Of a stretch of DNA of 13,119 nucleotides, positions 7,661-13,034 are shown one piece after another (the first letter of the stretch is position 1; each line of letters starts with the position of its first letter). The position numbers and the translations under genes were made by a program. This stretch comes from an uncultured Eubacteriales bacterium (GTDB lineage Bacteria; Bacillota; Clostridia; Monoglobales; Monoglobaceae). The notes beneath the pieces were generated by a model. That model had not been told where the DNA came from, did no database searches, and was given only the letters and a program-made list of their open reading frames with translations. The DNA lies in the NCBI GenBank assembly GCA_905205855.1, contig CAJLFL010000035.1, positions 1 to 13,119 on the forward strand, written 5' to 3'.

Positions 7661-7800
7661 CAAATTACATATTGAGGATTGCAGTTTCACATATGTTATT
7701 TCATGTAGATAACATAAAAATCAAACAAAAAAATCCTGTCATTCGATATAAAATTGCGAATGTTCTTACAGAATTTACAATGTTAAAACCTAATAAAATC
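7661..7800. other. AT-rich spacer downstream of the protease gene
   Basis: No supported gene lies here. A small inverted repeat ATGTTAT (7693-7699) / ATAACAT (7709-7715) follows the protease stop. CATATGTTAT (7690-7699) repeats 10 bp of the second operator-like palindrome at 3832-3841. A 64-residue open frame beginning at 7672 runs into the minus-strand tRNA and looks non-coding. I see no clear plus-strand terminator for the cassette. Confidence 0.5.
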
Positions 7801-7803
7801 AAG
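7755..7803 (+). repeat. Right copy of diverged direct repeat flanking the cassette
   Basis: Bases 7755-7777 match 3571-3593 at 20 of 23 positions. A shared TAAAATCAAG follows at 7794-7803. It sits 42 bp from the 3' end of the tRNA-Leu gene, in the same orientation as the left copy. This is compatible with an old site-specific insertion, but the palindromic partner arms of the left cluster are absent here. Confidence 0.5.
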
Positions 7804-7843
7804 AAAAAAAGAAACCGGAACAGTCAAATTCTGCTGTTCCGGT
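7801..7843 (-). terminator. Rho-independent terminator of tRNA-Leu
   Basis: The perfect 9-bp stem CCGGAACAG (7815-7823) / CTGTTCCGG (7834-7842) is followed on the minus strand by TTTCTTTTTTTCTT. It begins a few bases after the encoded CCA of the tRNA. On the plus strand there is no T-run, so it does not obviously serve the protease gene. Confidence 0.85.
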
Positions 7844-7844
7844 A

Positions 7845-7931
7845 TGGTGCGGATAAGAGGACTTGAACCTCCATGAAATTGCTTTCACATGGACCTGAAC
7901 CATGCGCGTCTGCCAATTCCGCCATATCCGC
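7845..7931 (-). tRNA. tRNA-Leu, anticodon CAG
   Basis: The minus strand reads GCGGATA at the 5' end and TATCCGC at the 3' end, a perfect 7-bp acceptor stem, followed by discriminator A and an encoded CCA (7845-7847). The D-arm, a long class-II variable arm (TGTGAAAGCAATTTCA region) and the T-arm GAGGTTCAAGTCCTC are all present. The anticodon loop TTCAGGT is closed by CATGG/CCATG, with CAG at 7895-7897, decoding CTG. The 87-nt length suits tRNA-Leu. Its 3' end faces the accessory cassette, the usual side for integration into tRNA genes. Confidence 0.97.
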
Positions 7932-7933
7932 AA

Positions 7934-7971
7934 ATATTTGATGTTGGCTTAGCAAAGTCAACATCAAATAT
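7934..7971 (-). repeat. Perfect 13-bp inverted repeat at the 5' edge of tRNA-Leu
   Basis: ATATTTGATGTTG (7934-7946) and CAACATCAAATAT (7959-7971) are perfect inverse arms around a 12-nt loop. The repeat begins 2 bp from the mature 5' end of the tRNA and its distal arm overlaps the -10 box of the tRNA promoter. In the predicted transcript about 7 bp of the stem (GATGTTG/CAACATC) would remain as a 5' leader hairpin. Confidence 0.85.
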
Positions 7972-7998
7972 ATTACAACAAATAGAGTTATTTGTCAA
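7970..7998 (-). promoter_or_regulatory. Sigma-A-type promoter of tRNA-Leu
   Basis: Read on the minus strand: -35 TTGACA (7993-7998), a 17-bp spacer, and -10 TAATAT (7970-7975). The start would be near 7963, about 30 nt upstream of the mature tRNA, so the tRNA is transcribed independently of yunB, which ends at 8019. Confidence 0.8.
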
Positions 7999-8018
7999 GT
8001 ATTTTTTTAAAGATATTA

Positions 8019-8711
8019 TTATTTGTTTGATGTATCAAGATAGGCATGCGGAATATTGCCGACAATAATTGTTTCGGCAATGGGAACTGCGGTCACAATT
8101 TCCGAATCAACACTGCTGCCTATTCCTGCTATCTTTACAGGTATTCGTATATTTGCGGACAAAGAATATTTTGTCTGATTTATACCGGCAGAAGAAAATT
8201 CGTCCTTAAATTCTATAACGGCAGAGCTTATTGCAAAGACTTTGAGTCTGAGTTTTATGCCGGCTCCTGTCAAAGCAGAATCCGAAAAAAGCAAACCGGC
8301 AGGTATGCGGATATCTACGCTTTCTATATTATCAATACGGTTTTGAACATCAAGCGCAAGACTTGATTTGAGTTTATTGACGTTGTTGTGATCCGCAGAA
8401 ACAGAGTTGATGCTGCCGTCTTCATTTCTTTCCGTAATTATCAGACTGCGGGCATCTATGTTTTCTTTAAGCAGGATGTCATTTACGGATTCATTGACGG
8501 AAGTTGTGACGACCGAGGTCAGCCTTGACATTGCGGCTTGCTGTGCAACGGGGCCTATACGTTTTTCAATTTTGCAAAAGGTGAGGAATGAAGCCGAAAA
8601 AATAACGGCAGGTACAAAAAGTAATGCCAAAAGGCGATGCGTGGCAGGCCGACGCGGCTTTTTGTGCGGACACCGAAGGCGATATTTGAATTTTCGCCAT
8701 GCAATAAACAT
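8019..8711 (-). CDS. yunB: YunB-like sporulation protein
   Basis: This 230-residue protein has a basic N-terminus, one hydrophobic segment (about residues 27-46, RLLALLFVPAVIFSASFLTF) and a large extracytoplasmic part. The C-terminal motifs AGINQTKY (175-182) and VPIAETIIVG (209-218) are characteristic of YunB, a conserved membrane protein of endospore formers. In Bacillus it is made in the mother cell under sigma-E; its molecular role is poorly known. I chose the ATG at 8709-8711 because AAGGAGGT lies directly upstream (8718-8725 on the complement). A longer frame to 8762 would place that ribosome binding site inside the coding region. It is transcribed away from the ribosomal protein cluster and toward tRNA-Leu. 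Its presence supports a spore-forming Clostridia host. Confidence 0.87.
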   Translation of the reverse strand: MFIAWRKFKYRLRCPHKKPRRPATHRLLALLFVPAVIFSASFLTFCKIEKRIGPVAQQAAMSRLTSVVTTSVNESVNDILLKENIDARSLIITERNEDGSINSVSADHNNVNKLKSSLALDVQNRIDNIESVDIRIPAGLLFSDSALTGAGIKLRLKVFAISSAVIEFKDEFSSAGINQTKYSLSANIRIPVKIAGIGSSVDSEIVTAVPIAETIIVGNIPHAYLDTSNK

Positions 8712-8748
8712 AAAGATACCTCCTTCCGTATGCCTAAGATAATCTATC

Positions 8749-8779
8749 ATTATAATATGCACCGGGCGGATTGCGGTGC
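8749..8779 (-). promoter_or_regulatory. Possible yunB promoter -10 and adjacent GC-rich inverted repeat
   Basis: On the minus strand TATAAT (8749-8754) precedes yunB by about 40 bp, but no convincing sigma-A or sigma-E -35 box lies upstream. Instead there is a GC-rich inverted repeat, GCACCG (8759-8764) / CGGTGC (8774-8779). It also contains a short direct repeat CCGGGCGG. This GC-rich patch stands out in otherwise AT-rich flanks and may bind a regulator. Confidence 0.3.
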
Positions 8780-8819
8780 CGGGCGGCAGAAAAAATATGA
8801 AAATATTTTCAAAAAAATA

Positions 8820-8848
8820 TTGACAAACTCTTTAATCTGTGGTAAATT
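8820..8848 (+). promoter_or_regulatory. Promoter of the rpmG-secE-nusG ribosomal cluster
   Basis: The -35 box is TTGACA (8820-8825), followed by a 17-bp spacer and -10 TAAATT (8843-8848). Transcription would start near 8855, giving a leader of about 100 nt before rpmG. No other strong promoter is evident through rplL, so it may feed the whole cluster. Confidence 0.75.
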
Positions 8849-8855
8849 AGATATA

Positions 8856-8933
8856 CCTCTGTAAAAGGGGTTTTATTTGTGTGAACGGAAGCGATCTTTT
8901 TTAGTGAATTAAAAAAGTAAGAATTCGCTTTTT
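8856..8933 (+). promoter_or_regulatory. Structured leader of rpmG with two terminator-like hairpins
   Basis: A small hairpin CCTCT/AGGGG (8856-8860 with 8866-8870) is followed by TTTTATTT. A second structure pairs AAGCGA (8889-8894) with TCGCTT (8925-8930) and, inside it, CTTTTTTA (8896-8903) with TAAAAAAG (8910-8917). It is followed by a short T-run. Either could attenuate transcription or protect the 5' end. I do not recognise a known riboswitch or protein leader here. Confidence 0.4.
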
Positions 8934-8958
8934 AAAAATGGATAAATGAGGTGAAATT

Positions 8959-9108
8959 ATGCAGACCAAAATTACACTGGCATGTACTGAGTGCAAGCAG
9001 AGAAACTATGACACCACAAAGAACAAGCAGAACTGCCCGGACAGGCTTGAAATGAATAAGTATTGCAGATTCTGCAGGAAGCATACCCTGCACAAGGAAA
9101 CCAAATAA
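8959..9108 (+). CDS. rpmG: 50S ribosomal protein L33
   Basis: This 49-residue basic protein of the large subunit carries the zinc-ribbon cysteine pairs Cys9-x-x-Cys12 and Cys36-x-x-Cys39, so it is the zinc-binding (C+) form. Its length is typical for the family. GAGGTG at 8948-8953 provides the ribosome binding site. It is followed 31 bp later by secE, the usual order in Firmicutes. Confidence 0.95.
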   Translation: MQTKITLACTECKQRNYDTTKNKQNCPDRLEMNKYCRFCRKHTLHKETK

Positions 9109-9139
9109 ACAGGATATCTGTTTAAAGGAGAGTAGGATT

Positions 9140-9349
9140 ATGGAACAGACAAAGCCAAAATTTTTTGCCAGAATAGCAAACTACTTTAAAGAAGTTAAGG
9201 TTGAAATGAAAAAGGTAGTTTGGCCGAGCTTTGCAAAAATCAGACAGAACACACTTATAGTTTTAATCTATGTGCTGATAGTCGGTCTGGTTATATGGGC
9301 TCTGGATATGCTCTTTACATGGGGTATGGCATTCTTTATAAACAGATAA
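9140..9349 (+). CDS. secE: Preprotein translocase subunit SecE
   Basis: This 69-residue single-span membrane protein stabilises SecY in the SecYEG channel. The cytoplasmic amphipathic segment contains the family pattern EVKVEMKKVVWPS (18-30). One transmembrane helix covers about residues 38-65. This is the short Gram-positive form. AAAGGAG (9124-9130) precedes the ATG. It is followed by nusG after 10 bp. Confidence 0.95.
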   Translation: MEQTKPKFFARIANYFKEVKVEMKKVVWPSFAKIRQNTLIVLIYVLIVGLVIWALDMLFTWGMAFFINR

Positions 9350-9359
9350 TAGGAATATT

Positions 9360-9878
9360 ATGGCAAAAGCAAAATGGTATGTGGCTCACACTTATTCCGG
9401 ATATGAGAATAAGGTGATGACTGACATTCAAAAGACCGTGGATAACCGGAATATGGGTGATGTAATTCAGGAAATCCGTGTTCCCATGGAAGAAGTTATT
9501 GAGATAAAGGACAACCAGAAAAAGGTTGTTGAACGCAAGATATATCCAAGCTATGTTATGGTTAAGATGATAATGACTGATGAAAGCTGGTACGTTGTAA
9601 GAAACACACGCGGTGTAACGGGCTTTGTCGGCCCCGGCTCAAGCCCTGTGCCTCTTTCTGATGAAGAAGTGGCAAACATGGGACTGGAGCATACAACGGT
9701 TCAGCTTGATTTTGGCATAGGCGACAGTATCAGGGTTAAATACGGCCCTCTGGAGGGATTTGTCGGTACTATCACCGATATTCAGATGGATAAAAAGAAG
9801 ATCCGCGCAAAGGTTTCGATGTTCGGCCGTGATACGGATGTTGATCTTGAGTTCAATCAGATTGAGGCGTTGGTATAA
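9360..9878 (+). CDS. nusG: Transcription termination/antitermination factor NusG
   Basis: This 172-residue protein has an N-terminal NGN domain (WYVAHTYSGYE at 6-16, which contacts the RNA polymerase clamp) and a C-terminal KOW domain (GDSIRVKYGPLEGFVGTI at about 121-138). The length is typical. It tunes polymerase pausing and links transcription to Rho or to the ribosome. Only a weak AGGA (9351-9354) precedes the ATG, so translation probably depends on secE coupling across the 10-bp gap. A short stem ACGGA/TCCGT (9904-9917) with a T-run follows and may terminate part of the transcripts before rplK. Confidence 0.96.
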   Translation: MAKAKWYVAHTYSGYENKVMTDIQKTVDNRNMGDVIQEIRVPMEEVIEIKDNQKKVVERKIYPSYVMVKMIMTDESWYVVRNTRGVTGFVGPGSSPVPLSDEEVANMGLEHTTVQLDFGIGDSIRVKYGPLEGFVGTITDIQMDKKKIRAKVSMFGRDTDVDLEFNQIEALV

Positions 9879-9903
9879 ATGCCGATTGTTTAAAGTTACC
9901 CAC

Positions 9904-9921
9904 ACGGATGATTCCGTTTTT
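9904..9921 (+). terminator. Weak terminator-like hairpin between nusG and rplK
   Basis: The 5-bp stem ACGGA (9904-9908) / TCCGT (9913-9917) has a TGAT loop, and the T-run continues to 9921. The stem is short, so termination would be partial. A second GC-rich stem, GCTGCC/GGCGGC, follows at about 9926-9943 without a T-run. Confidence 0.35.
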
Positions 9922-9945
9922 ATATGCTGCCCTATGCGGCGGCTT

Positions 9946-9991
9946 GTGGGAGGGAGGTTCGCGGCAGATGCGGAAATCCCGATAATACCAC
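9946..9991 (+). promoter_or_regulatory. Ribosomal protein L1 binding-site mimic upstream of rplK
   Basis: The element begins GTGGGAGGG and ends GATAATACCAC. Outer pairing is GTGG (9946-9949) with CCAC (9988-9991). An inner GGGA/TCCC stem is separated by a purine internal loop. This copies the L1 site of 23S rRNA helices 76-77, which has GUGGGAGG on one side and GAAAUACCAC on the other. Free L1 binding here should repress translation of rplK and the coupled rplA, the classical L1 autoregulation. Confidence 0.75.
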
Positions 9992-10018
9992 GTTTGTGAA
10001 ACAAGGAGGTGTAATGAA

Positions 10019-10444
10019 ATGGCACAGAAAATCACAGGTTACATTAAATTGCAGATTCCTGCAGGAAAGGCTACTCCTGCTCCTCCTGTCGGCCCGGCTT
10101 TGGGTCAGCACGGTGTGAACATCATGGACTTTACCAAGCAGTTTAATGAGAAAACACAGAAGGATGCAGGTCTGATTATCCCTGTTGTTATTACAGTATA
10201 TCAGGATAGATCCTTCACATTTGTAACCAAAACTCCGCCGGCTCCCGTATTGATTAAAAAGGCTTGCAAAATTCAAAGCGGTTCCGGTGTCCCCAACAAA
10301 ACAAAGGTTGCTCAGCTGAGCAAGGCAGATCTGCAGGCTATTGCAGAGCAGAAGATGCCCGACCTTAATGCGGCTTCTTTAGAGGCGGCAATGTCTATGA
10401 TTGCAGGTACTGCAAGATCAATGGGCGTAACCGTTGAGGAATAA
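10019..10444 (+). CDS. rplK: 50S ribosomal protein L11
   Basis: This 141-residue, full-length protein binds 23S rRNA at the GTPase-associated centre together with L10. The N-terminal domain has the Pro-rich linker region PAGKATPAPPVGPALGQHG (15-33), and the C-terminal RNA-binding domain includes SMIAGTARSMGV. The chosen ATG at 10019 follows AAGGAGGT (10003-10010). An ATG at 10014 is out of frame. It lies downstream of one L1-binding mimic and is followed by a second one before rplA. Confidence 0.97.
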   Translation: MAQKITGYIKLQIPAGKATPAPPVGPALGQHGVNIMDFTKQFNEKTQKDAGLIIPVVITVYQDRSFTFVTKTPPAPVLIKKACKIQSGSGVPNKTKVAQLSKADLQAIAEQKMPDLNAASLEAAMSMIAGTARSMGVTVEE

Positions 10445-10470
10445 TTTATTTGGTTATTTGTATTGAAATA

Positions 10471-10502
10471 GTGGGAGGAGCAGAAATGCTCTGTGAAACC
10501 AC
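10471..10502 (+). promoter_or_regulatory. Second L1 binding-site mimic, directly upstream of rplA
   Basis: The fold is compact and near ideal: outer stem GTGG (10471-10474) / CCAC (10499-10502), 5' internal loop GAG, inner stem GAGCA (10478-10482) / TGCTC (10487-10491) closed by a GAAA tetraloop, and 3' internal loop TGTGAAA. The internal-loop sequences are those of the 23S rRNA L1 site. It ends 4 bp before the AGGAGG (10507-10512) of rplA, so bound L1 would shield its own start. Confidence 0.8.
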
Positions 10503-10519
10503 CATAGGAGGATTTAACA

Positions 10520-11215
10520 TTGAAGAAAGGTAAAAAGTATCAAGACAGCGTAAAGCTGATTGAAAAGGGAAAGCTCTACGATCCGTCAGAAGCTTTGAAT
10601 CTGGTTTGCAAAACTGCAACCGCAAAGTTTGACGAAACAGTTGAGCTTCACGCAAAATTGGGCGTTGATTCCCGTCATGCTGACCAGCAGGTTCGCGGTG
10701 CGGTTGTACTGCCTAACGGTACAGGTAAGACTGTACGTGTTCTTGTTTTTGCCCGTGAAGGCAAAGCAGACGAGGCAAAGGCTGCAGGCGCTGATTATGT
10801 TGGTGCAGAGGATCTGGCACACAAGATTCAGACTGAAAACTGGTTTGATTTTGATGTTGTAGTTGCAACTCCTGATATGATGGGTGTTGTTGGACGTATA
10901 GGTAGAATCCTTGGTCCTAAAGGTCTTATGCCTAACCCTAAAGCAGGAACAGTTACTCCGGATATAACAAAGGCAATCCAGGAGATTAAATCCGGTAAGA
11001 TTGAGTATCGTCTGGACAAGACAAACATTATCCATTGTCCTATCGGTAAGGCATCTTTCGGTGCAGACAAGCTCAGCGAAAACTTTAACGCACTTATGGG
11101 TGCGGTTATAAAGGCAAAGCCGGCTGCTGCAAAAGGACAGTATCTGCGTTCGGTTACCATTGCATCGACAATGGGCCCCGGCATCAGAATTAACCCGAAT
11201 AAGATTGACGGTTAA
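10520..11215 (+). CDS. rplA: 50S ribosomal protein L1
   Basis: This 231-residue protein, of typical length, forms the L1 stalk that guides deacylated tRNA out of the E site, and it represses its own mRNA. Recognisable motifs are LPNGTGKTVRVLVFA, MGVVGRIGRILGPKGLMPNPK and the C-terminal STMGPGIRIN. I use the TTG at 10520 as start: AGGAGG lies 7 bp upstream and MKKGKKYQDS is the expected L1 N-terminus. A rare start codon together with the L1-binding hairpin upstream suits tight control of its own synthesis. Confidence 0.96.
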   Translation: MKKGKKYQDSVKLIEKGKLYDPSEALNLVCKTATAKFDETVELHAKLGVDSRHADQQVRGAVVLPNGTGKTVRVLVFAREGKADEAKAAGADYVGAEDLAHKIQTENWFDFDVVVATPDMMGVVGRIGRILGPKGLMPNPKAGTVTPDITKAIQEIKSGKIEYRLDKTNIIHCPIGKASFGADKLSENFNALMGAVIKAKPAAAKGQYLRSVTIASTMGPGIRINPNKIDG

Positions 11216-11246
11216 TAATTAGCTGCAAAAAATTAAGTGAATATAA

Positions 11247-11325
11247 TTCCGCAGACAGCAGGTGATTTGGCGTAGGCGTACACATAATGTACGCTTTGAC
11301 CGAATCGTAAATCCTGCCGAGGATG
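11247..11325 (+). promoter_or_regulatory. L10-leader: autoregulatory RNA of the rplJ-rplL operon
   Basis: The segment has the hallmarks of the conserved Firmicutes L10 leader: GCAGACAGCAGGTG (11251-11264) near the 5' side and ATCCTGCCGAGGA (11311-11323) on the 3' side, with the central stem CGTAGGCGTACA/TGTACGCT. CAGCAGG/CCTGC close the structure. The L10(L12)4 complex binds this kink-turn-containing RNA to lower rplJ-rplL expression. The downstream attenuator fits that mechanism. Confidence 0.85.
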
Positions 11326-11348
11326 GCATTAAATGTTTATTGCATTAT

Positions 11349-11379
11349 ATCCCCTCGTACTCTGTGCGCGGGGATTTTT
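11349..11379 (+). terminator. Attenuator terminator between L10 leader and rplJ
   Basis: ATCCCC (11349-11354) pairs with GGGGAT (11370-11375), with further partial pairing inside, and is followed by TTTTT. It sits between the L10 leader and the rplJ ribosome binding site, as expected for premature termination when L10-L12 is in excess. Confidence 0.75.
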
Positions 11380-11419
11380 AATACCGGCGGAATCAAAAAT
11401 AAGAAAGGAGGATGTTACA

Positions 11420-12046
11420 TTGCCAAGTCAAAAAGTTTTAGAAAGCAAAAAGGCGATAGTTGCACAGCTTACAGAGAGATTTCAGAATGCCCAGGCGGGT
11501 GTTTTGGCGGACTACAGAGGTCTTACTGTTGAACAGGATACCGCTCTGCGTGTAAAATTGAGAGAAGCAGGTGTTGAGTACACTGTTTTAAAGAACAGTC
11601 TTGTTCGTTTTGCGGTAAACGCAATCGGAATGGAAGAACTCGATCCGGTGCTTCACGGTCCGACAGCTATAGCTACCAGTGTGGATGACGTTGTTGCTCC
11701 TGCAAAGGTTCTGGTTGATTTTGCTAAGGAAAACGAAGCTCTTGAAATCAAGGGCGGATTTGTAGACGGTAAGGTTATCAGCCTTGACGAAGTAAAGGTC
11801 TATGCCGCTATTCCGTCAAAAGAGGTTCTTATCTCAAAGATGCTCGGTTCATTGCAGTCACCTATCAGCAAGCTCGCAAGAACATTGCAGGCTATTGTTG
11901 ATGAAGAAGCTGTACCCGGACAGAAGTCCGCTGAGGAGGCTGTTCCTGCTGAGGAAACCGCTCCCGTTGAGGAGGCTCCGGCAGAAGAAACTGTTCCGGC
12001 TGCCGAGGAGGCGCCCGCTGCTGAAGAAGCAAAAGACGCTGAGTAA
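11420..12046 (+). CDS. rplJ: 50S ribosomal protein L10 with long acidic Ala/Glu/Pro-rich C-terminal tail
   Basis: This 208-residue protein is the base of the L7/L12 stalk. The TTG at 11420 is the start because AAAGGAGG (11404-11411) is 8 bp upstream and MPSQKVLESKKAIV is the expected L10 N-terminus. The longer ATG-started frame from 11333 would translate through the attenuator hairpin. Residues 1 to about 130 form the rRNA-binding domain (GVLADYRGLTV, YTVLKNSLVRFA). About 131-160 is the helix that carries L12 dimers (PISKLARTLQAIV). Usual bacterial L10 ends shortly after this. Here about 48 more residues (161-208) consist almost only of Ala, Glu, Pro, Val and Thr, in repeats such as PAEET and APAEE. 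The tail function is unknown. Confidence 0.95.
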   Translation: MPSQKVLESKKAIVAQLTERFQNAQAGVLADYRGLTVEQDTALRVKLREAGVEYTVLKNSLVRFAVNAIGMEELDPVLHGPTAIATSVDDVVAPAKVLVDFAKENEALEIKGGFVDGKVISLDEVKVYAAIPSKEVLISKMLGSLQSPISKLARTLQAIVDEEAVPGQKSAEEAVPAEETAPVEEAPAEETVPAAEEAPAAEEAKDAE

Positions 12047-12063
12047 TATTTGTATATTTATAG

Positions 12064-12077
12064 CGGCTTTTAAGCCG
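12064..12077 (+). repeat. Palindromic hairpin between rplJ and rplL
   Basis: CGGCTTTTAAGCCG is a perfect 14-bp palindrome 17 bp after the rplJ stop. It lacks a T-run, so it is unlikely to be a full terminator. It may stabilise or separate the rplL message, which must be translated about four times more than rplJ. Confidence 0.5.
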
Positions 12078-12113
12078 ACAAAAGATTATTATTAAAAAAT
12101 GGAGGATTTTAAA

Positions 12114-12485
12114 ATGGCTGACGTAACAAAGATTCTTGACGAAATAAAAGAACTTACATTACTTGAAGTAAATGATTTGGTAAAAGCTCTTGAAGAAGAG
12201 TTTGGTGTATCTGCTGCTGCTCCTGTTATGGTTGCAGGCGGTGCTGCTGCAGGCGGTGACGCTGCAGCTGAAAAGACTGAGTTTGACGTTGTTCTTGCAG
12301 AAGCAGGCGCTCAGAAGATTAAGGTTATCAAGGTAGTAAGAGAGATAACCGGTCTTGGACTGGCTGAAGCAAAGGCTGTTGTTGACGGCGCTCCCAAAAC
12401 TGTTAAAGAGGGTGCATCTAAGGACGAGGCTGAAGAAATTAAGACCAAGCTTGAAGAAGTTGGCGCAAAGGTTGAACTTAAATAA
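12114..12485 (+). CDS. rplL: 50S ribosomal protein L7/L12
   Basis: This 123-residue acidic protein is present in several copies on the L10 stalk, where it recruits translational GTPases. Residues 1 to about 35 form the dimerisation domain (LTLLEVNDLVKALEEEFGV). An Ala/Gly hinge spans about 36-53. The C-terminal domain carries KIKVIKVVREITGLGLAEAK, the conserved factor-binding surface. I chose the ATG at 12114 because GGAGG (12101-12105) is 8 bp upstream and the protein then begins MADVTK. An in-frame ATG at 12099 overlaps that site. Confidence 0.97.
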   Translation: MADVTKILDEIKELTLLEVNDLVKALEEEFGVSAAAPVMVAGGAAAGGDAAAEKTEFDVVLAEAGAQKIKVIKVVREITGLGLAEAKAVVDGAPKTVKEGASKDEAEEIKTKLEEVGAKVELK

Positions 12486-12499
12486 GTTTAATACACAAG

Positions 12500-12531
12500 A
12501 AAAGGCGGCTGCCGATTGGCAGCCGCCTTTT
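12500..12531. terminator. Bidirectional rho-independent terminator between rplL and csp
   Basis: Perfect 14-bp arms AAAAGGCGGCTGCC (12500-12513) and GGCAGCCGCCTTTT (12518-12531) surround a GATT loop. U-tracts form in both directions, so it can end both the ribosomal cluster (plus) and the cold-shock gene (minus). It shows that the cluster does not read directly into rpoB. Confidence 0.93.
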
Positions 12532-12644
12532 GGTTTGTCCATTTATCAATCGTACGAAATAACAATGTTCGGAGTTAAACAGCTTTTATGCAGAACTTTT
12601 GAAACTGATATGGCGTATAGATAGATATTTGGAATTTGTCGATA

Positions 12645-12857
12645 TTAGATAGCGCGAACATCGACAGCCCGCAGTTTGCTGGAATCCTTAGGATCCGGCT
12701 CTGTATCATAAGTTACTTTCTGACCTTCTTCAAGAGTTTTGAAGCCGTCTGCAACTATAGCGGAAAAATGAACGAAAACATCGTCGCCGCCGTTGTCATC
12801 GGAAATAAAGCCAAAGCCTTTTGCGGGGTTAAACCATTTTACTGTACCCTGATTCAT
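12645..12857 (-). CDS. Cold-shock protein, CspA family
   Basis: This 70-residue single-stranded nucleic acid-binding beta-barrel contains both RNA-binding motifs: RNP1 KGFGFI (13-18) and RNP2 VFVHF (27-31). It starts MNQGTVKWFNP. I chose the ATG at 12857 because GGAGG (12866-12870 on the complement) lies just upstream. A longer start at 12872 would place this site inside the gene. Proteins of this family act as RNA chaperones or antiterminators, some induced by cold and some constitutive. Which Csp paralogue this is cannot be told. Confidence 0.95.
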   Translation of the reverse strand: MNQGTVKWFNPAKGFGFISDDNGGDDVFVHFSAIVADGFKTLEEGQKVTYDTEPDPKDSSKLRAVDVRAI

Positions 12858-13000
12858 TTGTGGTACCTCCAAATATTATATTATTATATACCGTGATAAA
12901 CAAATGCTGCCTTATCGAAGATAAAGAAAACCCACTAAATTTGTAAACCAACGAGCCTGACTTACAAACCTGTGAGTACAAAAGGTCATCCCGGATACAG
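12858..13000 (-). promoter_or_regulatory. Long 5' untranslated leader of the cold-shock gene
   Basis: From the predicted start near 13000 to the ATG is about 140 nt without an open frame. It contains the inverted repeat TTTGTAA/TTACAAA (12940-12946 with 12962-12968), and an AT-rich stretch directly before the ribosome binding site. Long structured leaders of csp messages act as temperature sensors in other bacteria. That role here is inference. Confidence 0.5.
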
Positions 13001-13005
13001 TGTTT

Positions 13006-13034
13006 AGTATACCACAATATCTGTAAAAAAGCAA
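13006..13034 (-). promoter_or_regulatory. Promoter of the cold-shock gene
   Basis: On the minus strand: -35 TTGCTT (13029-13034), a 17-bp spacer and a perfect TATACT -10 (13006-13011), preceded by TGG as an extended -10. A second possible -35 TTGACA lies upstream near 13072-13077 but has no good -10. Confidence 0.75.

Noticed and set aside
7672..7866. Small gene after the protease
   Set aside because: No ribosome binding site, Lys/Asn-rich translation typical of AT-rich spacer, and it runs into the terminator and tRNA on the other strand.
7845..7931. tRNA 3' end duplicated as an att site left of the cassette
   Set aside because: I searched by eye for the tRNA 3' sequence in 3000-4100 and found no copy; the flanking repeats are outside the tRNA.
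8046..8742. Plus-strand frames opposite yunB
   Set aside because: They are antisense shadows; the minus strand encodes recognisable YunB motifs and a good ribosome binding site.
9109..9139. tRNA-Trp between rpmG and secE, as in some Firmicutes
   Set aside because: The gap is only 31 bp and holds the secE ribosome binding site.
11333..11419. Longer L10 starting at 11333
   Set aside because: The extension covers the attenuator hairpin and does not match the L10 N-terminus; the TTG at 11420 has a strong ribosome binding site.
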